From Pseudomonadota bacterium (GTDB lineage: Bacteria; Bdellovibrionota_B; Oligoflexia; Oligoflexales; JAPPIL01), in contig JAPPIL010000224.1 of NCBI GenBank assembly GCA_028877195.1, positions 1-7,602 of the forward strand: 7,602 nucleotides of DNA, written 5' to 3'. Under the pieces are notes generated by a model. That model searched no databases and had not been told where the DNA came from. It saw only the letters and a program-made list of their open reading frames with translations. The position numbers and the translations under genes were made by a program. Below, piece after piece: positions 1 through 5,389 of this stretch. The first letter of the stretch is position 1. Every line of letters starts with the position of its first letter.

Positions 1-1019
1 ATCCAAGCCAAGCGGTTGGGAATGGGCTGGTTGATATTTCCTCTTGAGTCAGTGCCGACGATACATAGGGTTTTGTAGAGACCTGCGTTGTTGACCACAT
101 CTGGGAATACCAAGTCCTCCCTGACCGAGCGTTGGTAGCTGAACAGTTCGGGGTCAGGGCAGGGGACATGATACTCCTTGTGTTCGTGGTAGTAGTATCT
201 GTAATGCGTTACCGAGCAACTGCCGTCAACCTTAATCGTTTGCTCATTGCTGGGGTCATATTGATTGATGACGGTGTTGATTGTGGCTGTGCCAGTATCG
301 GTCTTTTGCCAGACATAAGAACTGGCGGGGAACTGTTCATCTGTGCCACTTACACCCCTCAAGCATAGTTCTTTTTCACCAGTATTGCCGAGATTAGTTA
401 GTCTGATTGTGCCATGTTCGGCAAGGGCAAATTGGTCGCTGTAGCGACAGCTTAAGCAGGTGTCGGTGATTCTATTCTTGATCAAGCACCATTTAAATGC
501 CGTTGCTTTACTGCCCGTATCGACATCAATGTTAGCGGTGATTGTGTCATTACAAGACACTTGTGGTATGCCTCTTGAGATAACCCTAACGCTGTCGCTA
601 GCTTCGATATCGTTAACTTTAAGGAAGGTGATTTGCGTCGGGTGCTGTTGGAAAACATGGTTGTTGTTTGCATCATTGCCTCGACCTGATAGGCAGATAG
701 TTTTTTCACCAGCATTGCCTGTGTCATTTATTTTGATCGGATCGCTTATCGGTGTGTAGGCAGTAAACGAGACGGTAGAACAGTCAACACGACCATCAAG
801 AAACTTGTAGGCGTAGTGAGTGCTGATGTCGTTTTTGGCGAGAACTCGTAAGGTCATATTTGCTTGCGAGGTTTTGCCGCCTGTCGGCAAACTGCTGACA
901 CTTATCGTTGCGTAGGGCAGGCTGTTAGAGCTGCCACTGGTCTTATCTTCGGAGGTATCACCGCACCAAACCAAGACGGTGAACGAGAAAGTTATGAGTA
1001 AAATAGTCTTCACAGCCAT
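1..1019 (-). CDS. Partial large repeat-containing lipoprotein, 5' end only (339 codons visible)
   Basis: The minus frame is open without a stop from ATG at 1019 to the left edge, so the C-terminus is missing. The only in-frame starts are ATG 1019 and GTG 1013, because a TAA lies at 1034-1032; neither has a good Shine-Dalgarno site. Residues 1-18 form a K-containing, hydrophobic signal peptide ending LVW-C19, followed by a Gly/Asp/Ser-rich spacer. The Trp just before Cys is atypical for a lipobox, so lipidation is likely but not certain. The rest reads as three tandem repeats of roughly 100 residues. Each ends in a related block: INDTGNAGEKTICLSG (97-112), LTNLGNTGEKELCLRG (207-222) and FPDVVNNAGLYKTLCIVG (305-322). 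Each block's Cys (C110, C219, C319) has at least one earlier partner in its repeat (C80; C178/C188/C191; C268/C287). This suggests disulfide-stabilised beta-sandwich domains on the cell surface or in the periplasm. I do not recognise a named family. Confidence 0.8.
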   Translation of the reverse strand, partial: MAVKTILLITFSFTVLVWCGDTSEDKTSGSSNSLPYATISVSSLPTGGKTSQANMTLRVLAKNDISTHYAYKFLDGRVDCSTVSFTAYTPISDPIKINDTGNAGEKTICLSGRGNDANNNHVFQQHPTQITFLKVNDIEASDSVRVISRGIPQVSCNDTITANIDVDTGSKATAFKWCLIKNRITDTCLSCRYSDQFALAEHGTIRLTNLGNTGEKELCLRGVSGTDEQFPASSYVWQKTDTGTATINTVINQYDPSNEQTIKVDGSCSVTHYRYYYHEHKEYHVPCPDPELFSYQRSVREDLVFPDVVNNAGLYKTLCIVGTDSRGNINQPIPNRLAW

Positions 1020-1142
1020 CCAAAAATTATTTTAAAAGCACTACCTTTGCCCGACATCTCGGTAGTTTGGTGAGAATGTTTAGTTAGTTTGTTTACGGAG
1101 ACAGCAAACATTTCTTCGCAAACAAAAAATTTATCGCAACAC

Positions 1143-1460
1143 TTATCGTAGCAGGGACAACTCAATCGCCATCAAACAACGATGTCGTAGATAGTAGTAG
1201 CGGCGTGGCGTGAATGAAGCTAGCGGCTCGGCACAAACATCAGCAGATTTGCGTGTCGCGACGGTCGTTGAGCATGTTGCCTTTGTCGTAGGTGCTTGTC
1301 TTTTTGCTTGGCAATGCGAGTCGATAGCAGACTCTGGGTTTAGCAACAAGTCATGGCGCAAATTCAACAAACCTAGCAAATCTTGGGAGTAATAACGCAA
1401 ACCAGCATGTATGCTAATGCTGCCTAGCAAGAGCAAACCAGCAACGAGTATCCCAAACAT
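1143..1460 (-). CDS. Small hypothetical membrane or secreted protein, 105 aa
   Basis: ATG at 1460 is chosen because GGAGGGG lies at 1469-1463 on the minus strand, close upstream. A GTG at 1493 in the same frame would add 11 residues but has no ribosome site. Residues 1-19 (MFGILVAGLLLLGSISIHA) are strongly hydrophobic, so the protein is either a signal-peptide substrate or has one N-terminal membrane segment. A Leu-rich stretch follows (about 28-41), then a polar tail with Cys at 51, 63 and 76, an RRYYYLRHRC segment and a final hydrophobic-basic end. It lies on the same strand as the repeat lipoprotein, 123 nt upstream of its start, and could be co-transcribed with it. No family is recognised. 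The start site and hydrophobic N-terminus support it; the modest length and lack of known motifs leave real doubt. Confidence 0.45.
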   Translation of the reverse strand: MFGILVAGLLLLGSISIHAGLRYYSQDLLGLLNLRHDLLLNPESAIDSHCQAKRQAPTTKATCSTTVATRKSADVCAEPLASFTPRRYYYLRHRCLMAIELSLLR

Positions 1461-1605
1461 TTCCCCTCCAATCGCATGCTCCGCAGTCGCCACCAGTATG
1501 GCAGATACAAACTACAGAGCAAGATTTATCGTCTTGTATACTGGTGTTGGGCTAAAGTCCGTTGCGTCATCCGACGATTATTGGGATGGTAATATGGGCA
1601 TGCGC

Positions 1606-1624
1606 CTAGTGGCAGAGCCACTAG
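1606..1624. repeat. Perfect 8-bp hairpin in an intergenic region
   Basis: CTAGTGGC (1606-1613) and GCCACTAG (1617-1624) are exact inverted complements around the loop AGA. No T-run follows on either strand, so it is not a standard terminator. It lies about 75 bp upstream of the -10 element of the cyclase operon and about 145 bp upstream of the minus-strand start at 1460. A dimeric regulator's operator is one possibility. The rest of 1461-1694 holds nothing else I can identify. Confidence 0.5.
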
Positions 1625-1694
1625 AGACATTCTGCATTCCGATTGAGGGAGTAAGTTCACTTGTTCCTCGATTGTCTATTTGAATGTTCGGGTA

Positions 1695-1703
1695 TGCTAT
1701 AAT
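1695..1703 (+). promoter_or_regulatory. Extended -10 promoter for the FHA-GGDEF operon
   Basis: TGC at 1695-1697 directly precedes a perfect TATAAT at 1698-1703, the consensus extended -10 of a housekeeping sigma factor. No good -35 sits at 17 bp (TCTATT at 1675-1680); TTGTCT at 1672-1677 would give a 20-bp spacer. Extended -10 promoters can work with a poor -35. The start of transcription would be near 1710, just before the AAGGAAG ribosome site (1714-1720) and the ATG at 1731, giving a 5' leader of only about 20 nt. Confidence 0.55.
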
Positions 1704-1730
1704 CTGATGATGAAAGGAAGTTGAAAGCCG

Positions 1731-2657
1731 ATGCAGGGAGACAATCACGGCGACAAGACAATCATTGCCGATGATATAGAATTTACCGTCTACGCCGACC
1801 AAGACAGGCGTGAGAAAAAACGCATCGCTTCACTGATTCAATACAGTGGTGTGCGGGTCGGCAGGTGCTACAAGATTGATTTGAACGAAGCGCAATATGT
1901 GGCAGGCAGGTCGCCCGATGCAGACATTCGCATCGACGAGCAAAGCGTTTCACGTAAGCATGTGCAATTTAAAAACAGCGATAGCGGCACCCTAGTCGTC
2001 GATCTCGGTAGCGCTAACGGCACATTTGTAAATGACAAGCGCATAACCAGCCCCACGACCATCAACGATGGCAATATCCTGCGTTTAGGCACAGTATTGT
2101 TGAAGTTTTTTTCGCACAACAATCTTGATGGCATTATCCAAGATAAAATTTATCGTATGGCAACGATTGATTCAGGCACCCAGATATTCAACAAAAAATA
2201 CCTGCTTGATACTCTAGCGAGTGAGTTCACCCAGCATCGCAACAGAGGTCAGCCCCTGTCGCTCATTTACTTTGACTTGGATCATTTCAAACGCACAAAT
2301 GATAATTTCGGGCATAATAACGGCGATGTCGTCCTGCGTGATACGGCAAAGATCGTGTCATCGGTAATTCGCAAGGATGACACCTTTGGTCGTTTCGGTG
2401 GCGAAGAGTTCGTCATTATTTTGCCGAACACCACTATCGCGACCTGCCGTGAGATGGCCGAACGCATCCGCCGTGCTATCGCTACACATGTTTACAATCT
2501 CAATCTAAATGATCGCACGGTTGAGCATCGCCAGACGGTTTCACTTGGCATTCAGCAACTTGATAGCACCGTAGTCACAGCAGAGAGTTTTCTTGAAAAA
2601 GCAGACCAAAATCTCTACGCATCCAAAAGCTCTGGGCGTAATCGCGTTACTGGCTAA
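1731..2657 (+). CDS. FHA-domain diguanylate cyclase (GGDEF protein), 308 aa
   Basis: This cytoplasmic enzyme should join two GTP into cyclic di-GMP. An N-terminal tail (1-35) containing DKTIIADD (8-15) precedes an FHA phosphopeptide-binding domain (about 40-128) with GRSPDADI (59-66), SRKH (74-77) and SANGTFVND (94-102), the residues expected to contact phosphothreonine. The GGDEF domain (about 140-306) has FDLDHFK (181-187), an intact catalytic GGEEF (223-227), an RxxD product-inhibition site (R214-D217) and the usual tail ADQNLYASKSSGRNRV (291-306). All key residues are present, so it is probably active and feedback-inhibited. ATG 1731 has AAGGAAG 10 nt upstream. It is first in a tight operon with a lipoprotein and an FtsB-like gene. 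The architecture matches Bdellovibrio DgcB, where a phosphorylated N-terminal peptide binds the FHA domain; an equivalent switch here is inference. Confidence 0.97.
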   Translation: MQGDNHGDKTIIADDIEFTVYADQDRREKKRIASLIQYSGVRVGRCYKIDLNEAQYVAGRSPDADIRIDEQSVSRKHVQFKNSDSGTLVVDLGSANGTFVNDKRITSPTTINDGNILRLGTVLLKFFSHNNLDGIIQDKIYRMATIDSGTQIFNKKYLLDTLASEFTQHRNRGQPLSLIYFDLDHFKRTNDNFGHNNGDVVLRDTAKIVSSVIRKDDTFGRFGGEEFVIILPNTTIATCREMAERIRRAIATHVYNLNLNDRTVEHRQTVSLGIQQLDSTVVTAESFLEKADQNLYASKSSGRNRVTG

Positions 2658-3198
2658 AGCTTGCGCTCTACTCATGTTGACGACAGGGTGCATGCACATG
2701 TTGGATGCGCGGGTGCAAACCTTGCCCAGCATCCACAAAGACAACAGCTACGCACGTGTCTATCGGCATGCTACCCGTGCCTCACGGGTATATCGCAACT
2801 TAACGCATCAGTTCAGTGTCAAAGCAACGCTCCTAACCGAGGCGTTTTTAAATGCCTTCCGCCAACGCCATAGCTTCATCGCTGAAGAGACAGACAGTTT
2901 GTTGAATGCTAGCAATGAGCACCAGCAGCAGATCGCATTCCTCGTTACCCTTGAGTCGCCGAGTGAAGTGGAGCTTAACGACCCGCTCTTCTGGACAGTG
3001 CGGCTACAGTCTGGTGAAGTTTCGCTAACGCCTGCGATTATCAAGCGTATTAGTAACAAGACCAAGCTAGAGTTGTTTTTTCAGGGTATTACACCTTGGA
3101 GTCGAGAGTATTTGCTGATTTTCAAGCCAACCTACAATGCCGAGCAAATGCGACTGGTCGTCGGCAACGCTAGGGCAAAGGTCAGGCTAGATTTTTGA
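2593..3198 (+). CDS. Lipoprotein of unknown function, 201 aa, TTG start overlapping the cyclase gene
   Basis: I do not recognise the family. The protein begins with a lysine-rich segment (MKKQTK), a hydrophobic core (about 13-29) and a lipobox-like LTTGC with the lipidated Cys at 33, so it is predicted to be anchored to a membrane facing the periplasm. The hydrophobic core starts before the cyclase stop at 2657, so the real start must lie inside the cyclase gene. TTG at 2593 is the best choice: it gives the basic N-region, AGAGAG lies 5 nt upstream, and TAG at 2572 limits the frame. The overlap is 65 nt. The mature part has an Arg/Tyr-rich region (54-69), a helical stretch with hydrophobic spacing (72-105) and a C-terminal half with beta-like pattern, including DPLFWTVRL (130-138). 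The stop is 1 nt before the FtsB-like ATG, so expression is probably coupled to both neighbours. Confidence 0.75.
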   Translation: MKKQTKISTHPKALGVIALLAKACALLMLTTGCMHMLDARVQTLPSIHKDNSYARVYRHATRASRVYRNLTHQFSVKATLLTEAFLNAFRQRHSFIAEETDSLLNASNEHQQQIAFLVTLESPSEVELNDPLFWTVRLQSGEVSLTPAIIKRISNKTKLELFFQGITPWSREYLLIFKPTYNAEQMRLVVGNARAKVRLDF

Positions 3199-3199
3199 A

Positions 3200-3466
3200 A
3201 TGGGTCTACGACTTCTTATTGCCTTTGGTATTATTGTGTTGTTGATTGGTGTATGGCGTGGCGAGAGTTCGCTTACCCACAGCTATCATCTTCGCCGTAG
3301 CGCCGAGACATTGCGGCAGCATATCGATCAACTTACCATCGGCAATAAACGTTTAGCTGCTGAAATAGACAGACTTCGCAACTCCCCAAGCTATGCCCAG
3401 AAAATTTTGCGCGACAGATACCATCTTGTTGAAGATGATGAGGATATAGTTTTTTTTGCTGACTAG
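3200..3466 (+). CDS. ftsB: FtsB/DivIC-family septum formation initiator, 88 aa
   Basis: FtsB-type proteins are small bitopic membrane proteins that pair with FtsL through a periplasmic coiled coil and, with FtsQ, help activate the septal peptidoglycan synthase. Here a short cytoplasmic start (MGLR) leads into a membrane segment (about 4-19), then a heptad-like coiled coil (about 27-62, with L38, I42, L45, L52, I56, L59). A C-terminal block follows, YAQKILRDRYHLVEDDEDIV (65-84), matching the family's conserved region after the coiled coil. Length is typical. The ATG follows the lipoprotein stop by one base (TGAAATG) and lacks a strong ribosome site, so it is probably translated by coupling. 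Identity rests on architecture and motif; the family is short and diverse, so orthology to E. coli FtsB is likely but not proven. Confidence 0.85.
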   Translation: MGLRLLIAFGIIVLLIGVWRGESSLTHSYHLRRSAETLRQHIDQLTIGNKRLAAEIDRLRNSPSYAQKILRDRYHLVEDDEDIVFFAD

Positions 3467-3486
3467 CTTGGCGTGCCTGCCACACT

Positions 3487-4818
3487 CTATTCAGCATGGT
3501 CAGCAGCTGCATCCGTTGGCACGGTCTCGGCGGGCAGGTCAACAGGCAATGCCTTGTAGAAAATTATTTTACCATCTTTGATGCTATTGATGACCGCCGA
3601 CTTGATAGCTTGGCGATCGTCGGTGTAGCCAGCTAACTGCGTTGCGCCGCTATAGCCCTCTGTTGCTGCAATCTCATCACGAATTGCATCGCCATAGATA
3701 CTGCCAGCTCGTTCCAATGCTTGGGCGATGATACGCACGGCATCGTATGCTAGTGCTTCTGGCGAAGAGGGTAGATCACCGCCGTTAGCCGCAGCATAGT
3801 CGGCAATGAACTGTCTAGCTTCCGCACTTGCTTGGTCGTTGGTTGCCGAGAAATGATCCAAGAAAAAACTACCGTTCAAAGCTTGCCCACCGAATGCGAG
3901 TAAGTCATCGCTTGCCCAACCATCAGCGCCGATGAAAGTGGCTTTTATTCCCATTGCCTTACCTTGCTTAACAATGAGTGCGACTTCAGGCGTTATGCCC
4001 GCTACAAACACGACATCTGGTTTAGATAATGCCACTGCCCGCAATTGTTCGGTAAAGTTTGTTGTGCCAGCGAGATATTTCTCATGCACGGTGATTGGGT
4101 TGCCCCCCTCATCGCCAAAGGTGGTGGTAAAATGTTGCGCTAATGTTCTGGCATAAGCCTTACGGTCTTGTGAAATTATTGCTGCCCGTGTTGCTTCTAG
4201 GTCATTGCGAGCAAACCGAGCTAGTTCTTGTCCCTGAAACTCATTTGAGAAGGCTGCCATGAAGATATAGTTGCCTGATGCTGTAACACTTGAATTGGTA
4301 ATTATCGTCGTCAGCATTGGAACTTCATAGCGGTGCGCAACTTCAGCCACTAGCTGCGCATAGGTGGATGAGCCGATGAAAGCTTGAATTCTTTCATCAA
4401 CCACTAACTCTTCAGCTACGACATAACTCGCAACACTATCGCCCAGGTTATCGCGAGCTACGAGCTGTAGGTTTAAGCCATGGATACCGCCAGCAGCATT
4501 TATTTGATCAACCGCTAACTGTGCGCCCGACATAGGGTTGCTTGTTGCGGTGCCATCGTAAGACATGCCGATTTTGAGGATAGCGCTCTCATCCTCTGGG
4601 GTGGCGATGACGCCTGCATCAAACAGCTCTTGGCGTAAATTTGGCTCGTCGCAGGCGATAAGCCCACAAGCTAAAACTAAAGACGTGCCGAGCAATAGCG
4701 CCCTGTTTGCTAATTTGGTTGCCGCGGTTTTAACTAACCCAGTTGTTTTATTGGCAGCCGCAGGGTTTGACAGAGAGATAATGAGTAACAATAAACAAAA
4801 ACATCTACTCACCTTCAT
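3487..4818 (-). CDS. LivJ-type ABC transporter substrate-binding lipoprotein, 443 aa (paralogue A)
   Basis: This periplasmic receptor belongs to the branched-chain amino acid binding-protein family (Peripla_BP_6 type), which delivers ligand to an ABC importer. Family landmarks are KIGMSYDG (82-89), GAQLAVDQINAAGGIHG (98-114), a ligand-pocket region near 149-178, PEVALIVKQGKAMGI (277-291), GADGWASDDL (297-306) and YDAVRIIAQALERAGS (358-373). ATG 4818 has GGGAGA six bases upstream. The N-terminus is odd: residues 1-22 look like a complete signal peptide ending PAAA, then a K-containing linker and a second hydrophobic segment (about 40-55) end in GLIAC, a good lipobox with Cys56. The C-terminus carries a short Pro/Asp/Ala tail (425-443). 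The stop lies 20 nt from the convergent ftsB-like stop. No permease or ATPase gene is in the window. Ligand is unknown; amino acids are the likely class. Confidence 0.95.
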   Translation of the reverse strand: MKVSRCFCLLLLIISLSNPAAANKTTGLVKTAATKLANRALLLGTSLVLACGLIACDEPNLRQELFDAGVIATPEDESAILKIGMSYDGTATSNPMSGAQLAVDQINAAGGIHGLNLQLVARDNLGDSVASYVVAEELVVDERIQAFIGSSTYAQLVAEVAHRYEVPMLTTIITNSSVTASGNYIFMAAFSNEFQGQELARFARNDLEATRAAIISQDRKAYARTLAQHFTTTFGDEGGNPITVHEKYLAGTTNFTEQLRAVALSKPDVVFVAGITPEVALIVKQGKAMGIKATFIGADGWASDDLLAFGGQALNGSFFLDHFSATNDQASAEARQFIADYAAANGGDLPSSPEALAYDAVRIIAQALERAGSIYGDAIRDEIAATEGYSGATQLAGYTDDRQAIKSAVINSIKDGKIIFYKALPVDLPAETVPTDAAADHAE

Positions 4819-4842
4819 AATTAATCTCCCATATTTTTTTAT

Positions 4843-4880
4843 ACGAGAGGGTTAGTCGCTCTACGAGCAACAGACTCTGC
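4843..4880. repeat. E1: degenerate copy of the ACGAGAGG hairpin
   Basis: The left arm and core (4843-4868) match element E2 at 5338-5364, apart from one missing T and the loop, which is TAC here and GTA in E2. The inner stem GCTC/GAGC is intact, but the right arm (4869-4880, AACAGACTCTGC) has drifted from the E2 arm, so the long outer stem no longer forms. The preceding T-run and ATA (4834-4842) are also shared with E2. In the minus-strand transcript it sits just upstream of the ribosome site of paralogue A. Confidence 0.7.
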
Positions 4881-4890
4881 GCTCATTCGG

Positions 4891-4914
4891 AAATACCAAG
4901 TAAACTTGGTATTT
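4891..4914. repeat. P1: palindrome with AAATACCAAGT arms
   Basis: AAATACCAAGT (4891-4901) and ACTTGGTATTT (4904-4914) are exact inverted complements around AA. The arms resemble the outer-middle part of the 46-bp palindrome at 5127-5172, which has AAATACAAGT and ACTTGTATTT, so the two look like diverged members of one family. No T-run follows on either strand. Confidence 0.75.
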
Positions 4915-4937
4915 ACCTCATTTCACTTGAGTTCCCC

Positions 4938-4972
4938 CTCCTGAACATGCCTTTTGGCATGTTCCTGCTCTC
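4938..4972. repeat. G1: hairpin element, first copy, loop TTTT
   Basis: GAACATGCC (4943-4951) and GGCATGTTC (4956-4964) form a perfect 9-bp stem with loop TTTT. The flanks CTCCT and CTGCTCTC are shared with G2 at 5197-5231. The two 35-bp elements match at 28 positions, and four of the seven differences are the loop (TTTT against AAAA). Confidence 0.75.
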
Positions 4973-5003
4973 CCCCTATCGTCCTAAAGACATATGCTGG
5001 TTT

Positions 5004-5066
5004 GAATCAGGAACAAATTTTTTCGTTCTCACGAGCGCTCGAAGCGAAAATAATTTTTCCTGATTC
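5004..5066. repeat. Long imperfect hairpin with GAATCAGGAA arms
   Basis: GAATCAGGAA (5004-5013) and TTCCTGATTC (5057-5066) are exact complements. Keeping the same register, pairing continues inward to 5025/5045 with three mismatches in 22 positions, and TTTTCG (5020-5025) pairs with CGAAAA (5045-5050). The apex contains a separate 10-bp palindrome, CGAGCGCTCG (5032-5041). It lies between the G1 and G2 copies and has no partner elsewhere in the window. Confidence 0.7.
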
Positions 5067-5126
5067 TGATAGATACCAACATCTGTCTTACGACTATACA
5101 ACTTGCGCCTATCGGCGACTGTTAAC

Positions 5127-5172
5127 TCTATCTCAAATACAAGTGCCTTAAGGCACTTGTATTTGAGATAGA
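5127..5172. repeat. P2: perfect 46-bp palindrome
   Basis: Every base from 5127 to 5149 pairs with its mirror from 5172 to 5150, giving two 23-bp arms with no spacer. The centre is GTGCCTTAAGGCAC and the outer ends are TCTATCTC and GAGATAGA. Pairing stops abruptly beyond both ends (C5126 against T5173). In RNA it would fold into one long hairpin; in DNA it could extrude a cruciform. The inner arms resemble P1. Confidence 0.9.
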
Positions 5173-5196
5173 TAATGTATGAACACAATGTCGTTG

Positions 5197-5231
5197 CTCC
5201 TGAATATGCTAAAAGGCATGTTTCTGCTCTC
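5197..5231. repeat. G2: hairpin element, second copy, loop AAAA
   Basis: This is the partner of G1, 259 bp away in the same orientation. The stem is weaker: ATGC (5206-5209 region) pairs with GCAT (5216-5219), and C-to-T changes have replaced perfect pairs. The loop is AAAA instead of TTTT. Each G copy follows a palindrome (P1 or P2) at nearly the same distance, 23 and 24 nt, which suggests a duplicated P-G module. Confidence 0.7.
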
Positions 5232-5250
5232 ACCTATTGTTTCTCTTTCT

Positions 5251-5284
5251 AAAAGTTTTTGATCAAACTTTTTTCAAAAAGTTT
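5251..5284. repeat. AT-rich triple-arm repeat able to form two exclusive hairpins
   Basis: AAAAGTTT (5251-5258) can pair with AAACTTTT (5265-5272) around TTGATC, while AAACTTTTT (5265-5273) can instead pair with AAAAAGTTT (5276-5284) around TC. The middle arm is shared, so only one hairpin can form at a time. The arrangement resembles an attenuator, but neither form is followed by a proper T-run in the direction of the flanking genes. Confidence 0.6.
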
Positions 5285-5316
5285 GGAAGGTTTTGATATG
5301 GGTGATTGGTGGGCAT
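5263..5316 (-). CDS. Possible 17-aa leader-type ORF
   Basis: On the minus strand, AAGGA followed by six bases precedes ATG at 5316, opening a 17-codon frame (MPTNHPYQNLPNFLKKV) that ends at TGA 5265-5263 inside the AT-rich triple-arm repeat. The ribosome site is good. The peptide has four Asn and four Pro but no run of Leu, Ile or Val that would suggest classical amino acid attenuation. Its layout (ACGAGAGG element, A-tract, ribosome site, ATG) mirrors the start of paralogue A, so it may be a relic of that region. It could easily be chance. Confidence 0.2.
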   Translation of the reverse strand: MPTNHPYQNLPNFLKKV

Positions 5317-5320
5317 CACC
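5301..5320. repeat. Short hairpin over the possible leader start
   Basis: GGTGAT (5301-5306) and ATCACC (5315-5320) form a 6-bp stem with an 8-nt loop. On the minus strand the stem includes the ATG at 5316 and touches the ribosome site of the possible 17-aa ORF, so it could hide that start in RNA. Confidence 0.4.
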
Positions 5321-5337
5321 TTTCCTTATTTTTTATA

Positions 5338-5378
5338 ACGAGAGGTGTTAGTCGCTCGTAGAGCGTAACACCTCTCGT
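5338..5378. repeat. E2: strong two-part hairpin just after paralogue B stop
   Basis: ACGAGAGGTGTTA (5338-5350) and TAACACCTCTCGT (5366-5378) form a perfect 13-bp stem. After a two-base bulge, CGCTC (5353-5357) and GAGCG (5361-5365) extend it with loop GTA. In the minus-strand transcript the hairpin starts 11 nt after the paralogue B stop and is followed by TATAAAAAATA, an A-tract and not a T-tract, so an intrinsic terminator is unlikely. It may instead protect the mRNA 3' end or act as a processing site. Confidence 0.8.
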
Positions 5379-5389
5379 ATCTTAAGGTC

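Larger units (their letters stand above)
4819..5389. other. 571-bp intergenic region dense in inverted repeats
   Basis: This gap separates the two paralogous binding-protein genes. It holds at least eight inverted repeats, listed separately, covering roughly half of its length. The elements come in related pairs: two hairpins beginning ACGAGAGG next to each gene, two palindromes with AAATAC(C)AAGT arms, and two hairpins with ATGC-loop-GGCAT cores. Long frames on either strand inside it (for example 4954-5151 plus and 4976-5233 minus) are built from the palindromes and show no protein-like features. No convincing promoter for the downstream gene was found, apart from a TATAAA at 4843-4838 that is probably too close to the ribosome site. 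Confidence 0.8.

Noticed and set aside
1210..1392. 60-codon plus-strand ORF
   Set aside because: It overlaps the minus-strand ORF at 1143-1460, which has a strong ribosome site and hydrophobic N-terminus; the plus ORF has no ribosome site or motif.
1578..1802. 74-codon minus-strand ORF
   Set aside because: It covers the promoter, ribosome site and start of the well-supported cyclase gene.
3458..3504. GCTGAC/GTCAGC inverted repeat as a bidirectional terminator between the convergent genes
   Set aside because: The stem is only 6 bp with a 35-nt loop, and the nearby T-run (3450-3457) precedes the stem on the plus strand instead of following it.
4954..5233. Open frames on both strands across the palindromic island (4954-5151 plus, 4976-5233 minus)
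   Set aside because: They run through the palindromes, are mirror consequences of the inverted repeats, and show no protein-like composition or convincing ribosome sites.
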